From positions 23,729 through 87,728 of the forward strand of contig CAMVJD010000008.1 in assembly GCA_947167715.1 (NCBI GenBank): a DNA stretch of 64,000 bases, read 5' to 3'. This DNA comes from an uncultured Eubacteriaceae bacterium. Its GTDB lineage: Bacteria; Bacillota; Clostridia; Lachnospirales; CAG-274. Below, one piece after another: positions 34,140 to 44,789 of this stretch (its first letter is position 1; every line of letters starts with the position of its first letter). Both the position numbers and the translations under genes were made by a program. The notes under the pieces are model-generated. The model was not told the DNA's origin. It saw only the letters and a list, made by a program, of their open reading frames with translations, and did no database searches.

Positions 34140-36770
34140 ATGAGTAAAAAATATCTTTACTTATTCTCTGAAGGCAACGGCCGGATGAGAGAATTACTTG
34201 GCGGCAAGGGCGCTAACCTTGCGGAAATGACTAACTTGGGTATGCCTGTACCCCAGGGCTTTACAATTTCGACAGAGGCTTGTACTCAGTACTATGAGGA
34301 CGGCGAGACCATCAACGATGAGATTCAGGCACAAATTATGGAATATATCGCAAAGATGGAGGAGATAACCGGCAAAAAGTTTGGTGATCTTAACAATCCT
34401 TTGCTTGTTTCCGTTCGTTCGGGCGCAAGAGCATCCATGCCCGGTATGATGGATACCATCCTTAACCTTGGTCTTAATGACGAGGTTGTTGAGGCTTTTG
34501 CAAAAAAGACCAACAATCCCCGTTTTGCTTACGATTCCTACAGAAGATTTATCCAGATGTACTCCGACGTTGTTATGGAGGTCGGCAAAAAATATTTTGA
34601 GCAGCTTATCGACGAAATGAAGGCAAAGAAAGGCGTTAAGCTTGATACAGAGCTTACTGCCGAGGACCTTAAGGAGCTTGCAAATCAGTTTAAGGCGGAA
34701 TACAAATCAAAAATCGGCGTTGATTTCCCCTCTGACCCCAAGGATCAGCTTATGGGCGCTATAAAGGCTGTTTTCCGTTCGTGGAACAACCCCCGTGCTA
34801 TCTACTACAGAAGAATGAACGATATCCCCGGTTCCTGGGGCACAGCCGTAAACGTACAGTCTATGGTATTCGGTAATATGGGCGATACCTCGGGTACGGG
34901 CGTTGCCTTTACAAGAAACCCCGCTACAGGCGAAAAGAAGCTTTACGGCGAGTTCCTTATGAACGCACAGGGTGAGGACGTTGTTGCGGGCGTAAGAACA
35001 CCCCAGACTATCGACCAGCTTAAGGAAGTTATGCCCGAGGCTTACGAGCAGTTTGTGGATATCTGCGCAAAGCTTGAAAGCCATTATCACGATATGCAGG
35101 ATATGGAGTTTACTATCGAGGACAAGAAGCTTTATATGCTCCAGACAAGAAACGGCAAGAGAACTGCCGCTGCTGCATTAAAAATTGCTTGTGACCTTGT
35201 TGACGAGGGTATGATAGATGAAAAGCAGGCTGTTTTGATGATAGACCCCAAGCAGCTTGACGCACTTTTACATCCCCAGTTTGACGCTGCCGCTTTAAAG
35301 GCTGCAACACCCGTGGCTACCGCTCTTGCGGCTTCTCCCGGTGCTGCCTGCGGTAAGGTGGTATTTACTGCCGAGGATGCTGTTAAAAAGGCTAAATTAG
35401 GCGAAAAGGTAGTTCTTGTCCGCCTTGAAACTTCTCCCGAGGATATCGAGGGTATGAACTATGCACAGGGTATTCTTACCGTTCGCGGCGGTATGACATC
35501 CCACGCAGCAGTTGTTGCACGCGGTATGGGTACTTGCTGTGTATCGGGCTGCGGCGAGATAAAAATGGACGAAGAAAACAAGAAATTCGAGCTTGGCGGC
35601 AGAGTTTACACCGAGGACGACTGGATCTCTCTTGACGGTTCTACGGGTAACATCTACGGCGAGGCATTAAAGACAGTTGATGCTACTATCGGCGGCGAGT
35701 TTGGCCGTATTATGGCTTGGGCTGACAAGTACCGCGCACTTAAGGTAAGAACAAACGCAGATACACCGCGTGATGCAAAGCAGGCGCGTGAATTTGGCGC
35801 AGAGGGTATCGGTCTTTGCCGTACAGAGCATATGTTCTTCGATCCCGACAGAATTTCCGCTATCCGTGAAATGATCTGCTCCGATACAGTTGAGCAGCGC
35901 GAGGCTGCCCTTGCAAAGCTTGAACCTATGCAGCAGGGCGACTTTGAAAAGCTTTACGAGGCTATGGCAGGCTACGGTGTTACTATCCGTTTCCTTGACC
36001 CGCCCTTACACGAATTTGTACCTACGGATGATGCCGATATCGAGCTTCTTGCAAAGGCACAGAATAAGTCTGTTGCGGAGATCAAGGCTATTATCGCATC
36101 CCTGCACGAGTTTAACCCCATGATGGGACACAGAGGCTGCCGTCTTGCAGTTACCTATCCCGAAATTGCGGCTATGCAGACCCGTGCCGTTATCAAGGCA
36201 GCTATCAATGTAAACAAGGCTCACCCCGATTACAATATAGTTCCCGAGATAATGATACCGCTTGTAGGCGAGGTAAAAGAGCTTGCTTATGTAAAGAGCG
36301 TTGTTGTTAAGACAGCCGATGAGGAAATTGCAAAGGCCGGTGTTGAACTTAAGTATCAGGTAGGTACTATGATAGAGATACCGCGTGCGGCACTTACAGC
36401 CGATGAGATAGCTAAGGAAGCAGAGTTCTTCAGCTTTGGTACAAACGACCTTACACAGATGACCTTCGGCTTCTCGCGTGATGATGCCGGCAAGTTCCTT
36501 GATGCTTACTATGCAAAGAGCATTTACGAGGCTGATCCCTTTGCAAGACTTGACCAGGTTGGTGTTGGCAAGCTTGTTAAAATGGCTGTGGAATTAGGCA
36601 AGAAAACACGCCCCGATATCAAGCTTGGTATCTGCGGCGAGCACGGCGGCGATCCCTCGTCCGTTGAGTTCTGCCATAACGCAGGCCTTACCTATGTTTC
36701 CTGCTCACCGTTCCGTGTACCTATCGCACGTCTTGCGGCTGCACAGGCTAACATTAAAAACCCCAGATAA
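34140..36770 (+). CDS. ppdK: Pyruvate, phosphate dikinase
   Basis: An 876-residue enzyme interconverting PEP, AMP and PPi with pyruvate, ATP and Pi; in anaerobes it can serve in PPi-linked glycolysis or gluconeogenesis. N-terminal nucleotide domain (GGKGANLAEMTNLGMPVPQG), phospho-histidine loop GGMTSHAAVVARGMG, and the C-terminal PEP barrel (GLCRTEHMFF, CGEHGGDPSSVEFC). GGGAGG lies 7 nt before ATG 34140; the TTG at 34125 in the ORF track lies upstream of that site. Codon use is restricted, as for PFOR, suggesting strong expression. Monocistronic. Confidence 0.97.
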   Translation: MSKKYLYLFSEGNGRMRELLGGKGANLAEMTNLGMPVPQGFTISTEACTQYYEDGETINDEIQAQIMEYIAKMEEITGKKFGDLNNPLLVSVRSGARASMPGMMDTILNLGLNDEVVEAFAKKTNNPRFAYDSYRRFIQMYSDVVMEVGKKYFEQLIDEMKAKKGVKLDTELTAEDLKELANQFKAEYKSKIGVDFPSDPKDQLMGAIKAVFRSWNNPRAIYYRRMNDIPGSWGTAVNVQSMVFGNMGDTSGTGVAFTRNPATGEKKLYGEFLMNAQGEDVVAGVRTPQTIDQLKEVMPEAYEQFVDICAKLESHYHDMQDMEFTIEDKKLYMLQTRNGKRTAAAALKIACDLVDEGMIDEKQAVLMIDPKQLDALLHPQFDAAALKAATPVATALAASPGAACGKVVFTAEDAVKKAKLGEKVVLVRLETSPEDIEGMNYAQGILTVRGGMTSHAAVVARGMGTCCVSGCGEIKMDEENKKFELGGRVYTEDDWISLDGSTGNIYGEALKTVDATIGGEFGRIMAWADKYRALKVRTNADTPRDAKQAREFGAEGIGLCRTEHMFFDPDRISAIREMICSDTVEQREAALAKLEPMQQGDFEKLYEAMAGYGVTIRFLDPPLHEFVPTDDADIELLAKAQNKSVAEIKAIIASLHEFNPMMGHRGCRLAVTYPEIAAMQTRAVIKAAINVNKAHPDYNIVPEIMIPLVGEVKELAYVKSVVVKTADEEIAKAGVELKYQVGTMIEIPRAALTADEIAKEAEFFSFGTNDLTQMTFGFSRDDAGKFLDAYYAKSIYEADPFARLDQVGVGKLVKMAVELGKKTRPDIKLGICGEHGGDPSSVEFCHNAGLTYVSCSPFRVPIARLAAAQANIKNPR

Positions 36771-36780
36771 AAAAATCTTT

Positions 36781-36810
36781 GGCGCAGGCTTAACGGTCTG
36801 CGCCTTTTTT
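36781..36810 (+). terminator. Terminator after ppdK
   Basis: GGCGCAG / CTGCGCC stem, 10-nt loop, seven T. Confidence 0.85.
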
Positions 36811-36824
36811 AGTACAAAAAACAT

Positions 36825-36853
36825 TTGGCTTTTGTGCTGTTATGTGGTATAAT
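36825..36853 (+). promoter_or_regulatory. Promoter reading into the palindromic element and the TIR-LRR gene
   Basis: TTGGCT (36825-36830), 17-bp spacer starting TTTGT, TATAAT (36848-36853) with TGG before it (extended -10). Nearly the same as the rimO promoter at 39727-39755. It would give a leader of about 420 nt. Confidence 0.6.
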
Positions 36854-36883
36854 TACGTTATAAAATATGTAGATTTCAATTTG

Positions 36884-37235
36884 ACGGGGAGTTTCTTGGG
36901 GGCTCCGCGCCCCCAAACCCTGCGGTTACTTTGGAGCCAAAGTAACCAAAGCTAATCTGCGAATTTATGCTATTTTATACCAAAGTTTTCACCGCAGCTT
37001 TACACGCCGCAAATAGGTATTTGCGGCAACAAAAGTTACAAATGCGGAAATAAAGTTGAATTTTAAATAATGTACTTCGCGGAAATGCTTTGCCTACATG
37101 TGAGGGATCCTTTAGTATCCCTCATCTCGCAGAGATTTGAATTGCTTTAGCAATTCAAACAAGGAGCCAAAGTAGGCGTGGGTGTGGGGTTCGGTCATTA
37201 CCCCGCGCAGGGGCGCGCGGCCCCACAAAACGTAA
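36884..37235. repeat. Palindrome-rich intergenic element (MITE-like, no ORF)
   Basis: About 350 bp without a gene, packed with near-perfect palindromes: TTGGGGG/CCCCCAA (36896-36916), GGTTACTTTGG/CCAAAGTAACC with AG loop (36924-36947), GCCGCAAATA/TATTTGCGGC with GG loop (37006-37027), TGAGGGAT/ATCCCTCA (37101-37124) and TTTGAATTGC/GCAATTCAAA (37136-37159). The ends are roughly inverted: the left has CGCGCCCCC then AACCC then TACTTTGG, and the reverse complement of the right end has CGCGCCCC, AACCCC and TACTTTGG. GGAGCCAAAGTA occurs at both 36933 and 37163. The GC-rich tips contrast with the AT-rich flanks. Confidence 0.6.
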
Positions 37236-37281
37236 GAATTAACTACTCGTCAAATAGAAATTTGATTTAAGGAGATATTAA

Positions 37282-39705
37282 ATGTCGGTTTTAAAGTGTA
37301 AAATGTGCGGCGGAGAGCTGAACATTACAGATATAAACAGCGTAGTTAAATGCGAGTTTTGCGGTACATTCCAGACCGTCCCCACAATAGACGAGGAGCG
37401 TAAGGCCGGGCTTTTCAACCGCGCTGTGCAGTTACGGCTTGCCAACGAGTTTGACCGTGCCGCCGCCGTATACGACAGCATCATAGGTGAATTTCCAAAC
37501 GAGGCCGAGGCATATTGGGGTCTGGTTTTATGCAAATACGGTATAGAATACGTTGACGACCCGCCTACGGGTCTTAAATTGCCTACCTGCCACAGGACTT
37601 ATGTCGATAGAATATTCTCGGATGAAAATTATATTAAGGCAATGGAAAATGCCGACTCGGTGGCGCGTGAGCTGTACGAAAAAGAGGCCTATATAATAGA
37701 CGAGATACAGAAAATGATACTGGATATAGCGTCAAACGAGGAGCCCTTTGATATTTTTATAAGCTGTAAGGACAGCGACGAAAACGGAGCGCGCACAAAA
37801 GACAGCGTGCTTGCACAGGAGATATATTATGCGCTTACAAACGAGGGCTACAGGGTATTTTTCTCGCGCATTACGCTGGAGGACAAGCCCGGCACACAGT
37901 ATGAACCGTATATTTTTGCTGCTTTGAATTCGGCAAAAATAATGATAGTTGTCGGCACCAAGCCGGAGTTTTTTAACGCTGTTTGGGTTAAAAACGAGTG
38001 GCAGAGATTTCTGGAGCTTATGAAAACGGATAAAAGCCGTACAATTATCCCTGCCTACCGTGATATGGATGCCTACGACCTTCCCGACAGGCTTGCGGTG
38101 TACCAGGCGCAGGATATGTCAAAGCTTGCCTTTATGCAGGACCTTGTGCGCGGAATAAATAAGCTGCAAAACAGGACCGCCGCAGCCGATGTTGCCGCTC
38201 CCGCGGATAATTCCGTGAACAGCGGTACACTTCATCCCGAGATATTAAAGCTGCTTAAAAGAATAAATATCTGCATAGAAAATAACGAGATAGGCAGTAT
38301 AGAGAGCTACTGCAATAAAATACTGGATATCGACCCCGATTTTGCCGAGGCGCTTTGCCTGAAAAAAATGACAGGTTACGACAAAAGCGTTTATAAGGTG
38401 CGGGATTGGGACAACTGTGCAATAGACGGGGATCATATAACAACTGCCGACAAAACAAGGATAATAGGCTTTGTACGCATTGAAAGCAATATAAAAATAA
38501 CGGATGATACAAAATACCTTGACTGCCTGCCGTTTTATTCGGTACCCGAGCTTGAAAGTGCCGAGTTTGCCGATAATATACAGGCAGACCCCGATATTTT
38601 TATGTTTTTTGACTGTACACAGCTTAAAAGCGTAAAGCTGCCTTTAAATCTGACACGCATAAATGATAATGCTTTTAACGGCTGCACAGCCCTTAAGCAT
38701 ATAGATATACCGCAAAATGTTGAATATATTGGCGAATACGCTTTTTATAACTGCACCGCGCTTGAAAGCATCAGCCTGCCTGATAAATTAAACGATATCG
38801 GCTATTATGTGTTCGGCGGGTGCAGGTCGCTCGGAGAGATAAAATTCCCGCCCGAGGTAACGAGCATAGACGCCTATGCGTTTTACGGCTGCGGCTCGCT
38901 TAAAAATATCACTCTTCCGTCGAAGTTAAACGATATAGGCGAGCATGCCTTTGACGAGTGTTCCCGTCTGGAGGAAATAACCGTGCCCGACGGTGTTACG
39001 GAAATAAAGGATTACAGCTTTCAGGATTGTTTTGCGCTTAAAAGCGTATCATTGCCGGAAAAATTGGACAAAATAGGTATGTGGGCTTTCAGAAATTGCC
39101 GCTCGCTTACCGCGATACATTTGCCAAACGGCGTAAAAAGGATAGAAGAGGGCACCTTTAACGGCTGTACCTCGCTTGTCAGCGCGGATATCCCCAAATG
39201 CACCACAAGCATAGGCCTGCACGCATTTAACGGCTGCGGTATGCTTGAAAGGGTGGCTTTGCCTGCTTGTATTGAGGAAATGGGCCGCACGGCCTTTGAC
39301 AACTGTCCCGTGCTTAAAATAACCATACCCGACAGCACGCTCGACAGGCTGATAGAAAAGGACAAAACAAGCATAGGTATGTGGTTTGACCGCGTTATTG
39401 ATCCGTCAACAGGCGAATATTTGCCTATCCGCGGCGAAAGAGGCTTGCTTCTTACGTCAAACGAAAGAAAATTCAGGGAAAGAGATACCAAGCGTGCCGA
39501 GATGATTCTTGCCGAAAAAAACAAAAGAATAGAAGAATACAAAAAACAGCTGGAGGCCTTAAAGACAGAACGCGACAACGCCGTAAAGGAGATATCAAGG
39601 CTCGGTATATTCGGCCTTGGAAGAAAAATAATGCTTAACAGGCGTATAGATGAGCTTATTAATGAAATAAACGAGGTCAAATTTTTGCTTGACAAACTAA
39701 AATAA
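37282..39705 (+). CDS. Zinc-ribbon / TPR-like / TIR / LRR_5 / coiled-coil protein
   Basis: An 807-residue cytosolic protein without signal peptide. Parts: zinc ribbon (CKMCG ... CEFCG, residues 6-28); helical TPR-like segment (about 40-150); TIR domain (about 155-295) with FDIFISCKDSD, LEDKPGTQYEPYIFAALNSA and WVKNEW; a short helical region; about 11 LRR_5 repeats (about 420-690); and a C-terminal coiled coil (about 715-807). In NAD-cleaving TIRs such as SARM1 the catalytic glutamate sits in a W-x-x-x-E motif; here it would be Glu239 of WVKNEW. Function is therefore plausibly NAD hydrolysis or TIR-TIR signalling, with the LRR as sensor, but this is inference. AAGGAG precedes the ATG. Neighbours are housekeeping genes, not defence genes. 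Confidence 0.85.
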   Translation: MSVLKCKMCGGELNITDINSVVKCEFCGTFQTVPTIDEERKAGLFNRAVQLRLANEFDRAAAVYDSIIGEFPNEAEAYWGLVLCKYGIEYVDDPPTGLKLPTCHRTYVDRIFSDENYIKAMENADSVARELYEKEAYIIDEIQKMILDIASNEEPFDIFISCKDSDENGARTKDSVLAQEIYYALTNEGYRVFFSRITLEDKPGTQYEPYIFAALNSAKIMIVVGTKPEFFNAVWVKNEWQRFLELMKTDKSRTIIPAYRDMDAYDLPDRLAVYQAQDMSKLAFMQDLVRGINKLQNRTAAADVAAPADNSVNSGTLHPEILKLLKRINICIENNEIGSIESYCNKILDIDPDFAEALCLKKMTGYDKSVYKVRDWDNCAIDGDHITTADKTRIIGFVRIESNIKITDDTKYLDCLPFYSVPELESAEFADNIQADPDIFMFFDCTQLKSVKLPLNLTRINDNAFNGCTALKHIDIPQNVEYIGEYAFYNCTALESISLPDKLNDIGYYVFGGCRSLGEIKFPPEVTSIDAYAFYGCGSLKNITLPSKLNDIGEHAFDECSRLEEITVPDGVTEIKDYSFQDCFALKSVSLPEKLDKIGMWAFRNCRSLTAIHLPNGVKRIEEGTFNGCTSLVSADIPKCTTSIGLHAFNGCGMLERVALPACIEEMGRTAFDNCPVLKITIPDSTLDRLIEKDKTSIGMWFDRVIDPSTGEYLPIRGERGLLLTSNERKFRERDTKRAEMILAEKNKRIEEYKKQLEALKTERDNAVKEISRLGIFGLGRKIMLNRRIDELINEINEVKFLLDKLK

Positions 39706-39726
39706 TAATTTTTAATTAAAATTTTA

Positions 39727-39755
39727 TTGGCTTTTGTTGTGATTTGTGATATAAT
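39727..39755 (+). promoter_or_regulatory. Promoter of rimO operon
   Basis: TTGGCT (39727-39732), 17-bp spacer starting TTTGT, TATAAT (39750-39755) preceded by TGA (extended -10). Confidence 0.65.
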
Positions 39756-39793
39756 AAAAGTTAGTTTATATAAAGCAATATGAGGAAATGTAT

Positions 39794-41134
39794 ATGAGTG
39801 CAAAAATAAGTTTTGTTTCGCTTGGATGCGATAAAAACCTTATCGACAGCGAGATCATGCTTGGCCTGATAGACGAGTGCGGTTATATAATAACCGACGA
39901 TTTTACACAGGCTGATATTATAATAGTAAACAGCTGCGGCTTTATTATGGATGCCAATCAGGAGGCTATAGACAAAATACTTGAGGTCGCGGACAACAAA
40001 AAGGACGGTGCCTGCAAGGGTATCATAGTTACGGGCTGTATGGCGCAGCGCTACAAAAACGAAATATTCGAGTCCCTGCCCGAGGTTGATGCGGTTGTAG
40101 GCACGGGTGATTTTGAAAAAATAGGCGATGTGATAAAGGCTATTCTGGACGGACAAAAGCAAATACAGCTTGTTACCGACCGCGACCATACCATATTGGA
40201 GGAAAACAGCTATAAGCGCATTGTTACAACAACGGGCGGCTTTGGCTATTTAAAAATTGCGGAGGGCTGCGACAATCACTGTACATACTGCACGATACCG
40301 TCGTTAAGGGGCAAATACCGTTCAAGGACGCTGCCGTCACTTGTAAGAGAGGCGGAGATACTTGCCGAAAAGGGTGTAAGGGAGCTTATACTTATCGCGC
40401 AGGATGTTTCGCTTTACGGCAAGGATATTTACGGCGAACAGCAGCTTCACATACTTTTAAAAAGGCTGTCCGGGATAGAGGGCATACATTGGATAAGGCT
40501 TTTGTACTGCTATCCCGAAAATATATATCCCGAGCTTATCACGGAAATGGCATCAAACCCCAAGGTTTTGCATTATCTTGATATGCCGATACAGCACAGC
40601 ACGGATAAAATATTAAAACGAATGGGCAGAAAAAGCGACAGGGCAAGCCTTGTAAGGGTCATTAACGATTTAAGGACGGCTATGCCGGATATATGCTTAA
40701 GGACAACGCTGATAGTCGGCTTCCCCGATGAAACACAGCATGATTTTGACGAGCTTTGCGATTTTATCGGCGAGATAAAATTTGACCGTCTCGGGGTATT
40801 TACCTATTCGCGTGAGGAGGGCACTCCCGCGTATGATTTGCCAAACCAGATAGATGAAGAAATAAAACAGCAAAGAAAAGAATATATACTTGATCTTCAA
40901 AAAAATATTTCGGCTGAAATTTGCGAGGGCTATATCGGCAAGGAGCTTGAGGTCATAGTAGAGGGCAGGCTTCAGGACGAGGATGATGTCTATTGCGCAC
41001 GCAGCTACCGTGATTGCTATGAAATAGACGGGTTTGTATTTTTTAACAGCAAGGAGGATCTTATCGCAGGCGATTTTTACAGGGTAAGGGTCACTTCCGC
41101 AGGCGATTACGACCTTATTGCCGAATTAATTTAA
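39794..41134 (+). CDS. rimO: Ribosomal protein uS12 methylthiotransferase
   Basis: A 446-residue radical-SAM methylthiotransferase: N-terminal UPF0004 domain with SLGCDKNLIDSE (RimO signature) and further cluster cysteines in NSCGF and GCMAQ, radical-SAM CDNHCTYC, and a C-terminal TRAM domain ending YDLIAEL. It modifies an aspartate of S12. ATG 39794 is 7 nt after GAGGA; the earlier ATG at 39788 is too close. Followed by pgsA after 15 nt, a common Clostridia arrangement. Confidence 0.94.
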   Translation: MSAKISFVSLGCDKNLIDSEIMLGLIDECGYIITDDFTQADIIIVNSCGFIMDANQEAIDKILEVADNKKDGACKGIIVTGCMAQRYKNEIFESLPEVDAVVGTGDFEKIGDVIKAILDGQKQIQLVTDRDHTILEENSYKRIVTTTGGFGYLKIAEGCDNHCTYCTIPSLRGKYRSRTLPSLVREAEILAEKGVRELILIAQDVSLYGKDIYGEQQLHILLKRLSGIEGIHWIRLLYCYPENIYPELITEMASNPKVLHYLDMPIQHSTDKILKRMGRKSDRASLVRVINDLRTAMPDICLRTTLIVGFPDETQHDFDELCDFIGEIKFDRLGVFTYSREEGTPAYDLPNQIDEEIKQQRKEYILDLQKNISAEICEGYIGKELEVIVEGRLQDEDDVYCARSYRDCYEIDGFVFFNSKEDLIAGDFYRVRVTSAGDYDLIAELI

Positions 41135-41149
41135 AAAGGACTTGTTAAA

Positions 41150-41689
41150 ATGAATATACCAAATAAATTAACAATGATAAGAGTTATTATGATACCGTTT
41201 TTCCTTGTGTGTCTTTATATGCAGACATTTTATACAAGGATAGCGGCGCTTATACTGTTTTGCGCAGCCAGTCTTACAGATGCATTGGACGGATATATCG
41301 CAAGAAAGTATGATCTGGTAACAAATTTCGGAAAATTTATGGATCCTCTTGCGGATAAGCTTTTGGTATGCAGCGCTATGATAGCACTTTCCGATGTAAG
41401 CTCCGCTGTTATGCTGCCGTCATGGATAGTTATTATAGTTATTGCAAGAGAATTTATGATAACGGGTTTCCGCACCCTTGCCGCGGAACAGAATATTGTT
41501 ATTGCCGCAGGCCTTTGGGGCAAGCTGAAAACGGTTTTTCAGATGATAATGATAATTGTTTTGCTGCTTAATATCGACAACAGCTTTTTCAATGCGGTAA
41601 GCTATATCCTTATCGGCTTGTCGCTGGTGCTTACCGTAATTTCGGCATTGGATTATATTATAAAAAATAAAGACGTACTACATGGGTAA
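41150..41689 (+). CDS. pgsA: CDP-diacylglycerol--glycerol-3-phosphate 3-phosphatidyltransferase
   Basis: A 179-residue CDP-alcohol phosphatidyltransferase making phosphatidylglycerol phosphate in the membrane. The family motif D-x2-DG-x2-AR-x8-G-x3-D-x3-D is present (DALDGYIARK ... GKFMDPLAD), with about five hydrophobic segments. It sits between rimO and the ctpA-type protease, spaced for co-transcription. Confidence 0.94.
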   Translation: MNIPNKLTMIRVIMIPFFLVCLYMQTFYTRIAALILFCAASLTDALDGYIARKYDLVTNFGKFMDPLADKLLVCSAMIALSDVSSAVMLPSWIVIIVIAREFMITGFRTLAAEQNIVIAAGLWGKLKTVFQMIMIIVLLLNIDNSFFNAVSYILIGLSLVLTVISALDYIIKNKDVLHG

Positions 41690-41702
41690 AGCGGGTGAAG
41701 AT

Positions 41703-43037
41703 ATGAAAAAAATAATTTTGCCGCTTATAGCGCTTACCATAGCCTTATCGGGTACGGTGCCCGTAAGTGCGGCGGTGAGCCGTGAAGAAGTAGTGCCGTA
41801 TCTTTCAGAGCTTATTGATTTTATAAACGAAAATTATATAGGCGAGATAGATCAGCAAAAACTGATTGAAGCAGCTATGAGCGGTATAGCCAAAACACTT
41901 GATGATTACAGCGCATATTATACCGCGGATGAATATGCGGCAGTAACAAGAAATACCGCAAAAACCGTATATACGGTAACTTTTGGCTTTGAAATGAACA
42001 AAAGCGGAGAGTTTAATATAGTCGAGTTTCCTAACGGCCAAAAACGTGATGATGACGGCTTCAGATACCGCGATAAAATAAACTCCGTAAACGGGGTCAG
42101 CACGGCAGGGCTTTCGCTTAGCGAGATGCGAGGCTTACTTATCAGCACATCGCCCTCGCCTTTAAATATCAATGTAACCAGAAACGGCAAGTATTTGGAT
42201 ATTAAAGCCAAGCTTATACCCGTTACATCCAAAACCATTAGTTACGGCGGCATAGCATCTTATATTAACTTTAAAGAGGAAAATGCCGACAAATCGGTGG
42301 GATATATTAAAATAGATACCTTTGGCGAGGGTACCGCAGAGGAATTTCGCACAGCGCTGACCGCTTTAAGACGCGATAAAAAAACAAAACTTATACTTGA
42401 CCTGCGGGGAAATACCGGGGGCTATGTTGACCAGGCAATTTCCATATGCAACCTTATCGTGCCGAGCGGCAATATAATATCCACAAAGGATAAGGCCGGA
42501 AATGTTCAAACATATAAATCAAATCTTTCGTCTGTACCCTTTACAAAGATAGTAATACTTGTTGATGAAATGACGGCTTCCGCATCGGAAATAATAGCAT
42601 CTGCGCTTCAGGATTCGGGCGTGGGCATAATAGTGGGTGAGCATACATTCGGAAAGGGCGTTATGCAGGGCGTTGTCGATTTTGGCGATATTGGCACATT
42701 AAAGCTTACCATGTACGAATACTATTCAAGAAACGGCCGAAAGATCGACGGAGTGGGCATAACACCGGATTATCAGATAGATGATGTGCTTTTCGTCAGC
42801 GAAACGGATAAATTAACAAGCAAAAAGCTTAAGGATGCGCTTGTTTATCTTGGCTATAATGCAAGCTCCGAAAACGAGATCATTAAAAGCATAGGCAAGT
42901 TTCAGATAGCCGAGGGGCTTTCGCCCACATACAAATTAAATGCGGAAACCGCAGCCAAAATCAATTTAAGGCTGTACGAAAATCAAAATAAATCCGATGA
43001 TATATTAATGCAGGGATATCTTCTTTGTTTAAGATAA
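41703..43037 (+). CDS. Exported S41 carboxy-terminal processing protease (CtpA type)
   Basis: A 444-residue serine protease: signal peptide ending near PVSAAVS, N-terminal helical part, degenerate PDZ (about 85-180), S41 core with catalytic serine in DEMTASASEIIA and lysine in HTFGKGVMQG, and a C-terminal peptidoglycan-binding-like helical segment. Such proteases trim exported proteins or signalling partners in the envelope. Start chosen at ATG 41703 with GGGTGAAG upstream, not the overlapping ATG 41682. Probably co-transcribed with rimO-pgsA. Confidence 0.9.
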   Translation: MKKIILPLIALTIALSGTVPVSAAVSREEVVPYLSELIDFINENYIGEIDQQKLIEAAMSGIAKTLDDYSAYYTADEYAAVTRNTAKTVYTVTFGFEMNKSGEFNIVEFPNGQKRDDDGFRYRDKINSVNGVSTAGLSLSEMRGLLISTSPSPLNINVTRNGKYLDIKAKLIPVTSKTISYGGIASYINFKEENADKSVGYIKIDTFGEGTAEEFRTALTALRRDKKTKLILDLRGNTGGYVDQAISICNLIVPSGNIISTKDKAGNVQTYKSNLSSVPFTKIVILVDEMTASASEIIASALQDSGVGIIVGEHTFGKGVMQGVVDFGDIGTLKLTMYEYYSRNGRKIDGVGITPDYQIDDVLFVSETDKLTSKKLKDALVYLGYNASSENEIIKSIGKFQIAEGLSPTYKLNAETAAKINLRLYENQNKSDDILMQGYLLCLR

Positions 43038-44726
<1,689 letters not shown>

Positions 44727-44741
44727 AACTTAATATAATTA

Positions 44742-44770
44742 TGGGGCGGTGAGTTTCATTGCCCCTTTTT
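44742..44770 (+). terminator. Probable terminator after pyrG
   Basis: GGGGCGGTGA / TCATTGCCCC stem (two G-T pairs), 3-nt loop, then TTTTT. Confidence 0.65.
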
Positions 44771-44789
44771 AAGTATGGGAAGTGAAAAA

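Noticed and set aside
36884-37235. Possible CRISPR array
   Set aside because: The repeats are palindromes of different sequence, not regularly spaced copies of one repeat; no cas genes.
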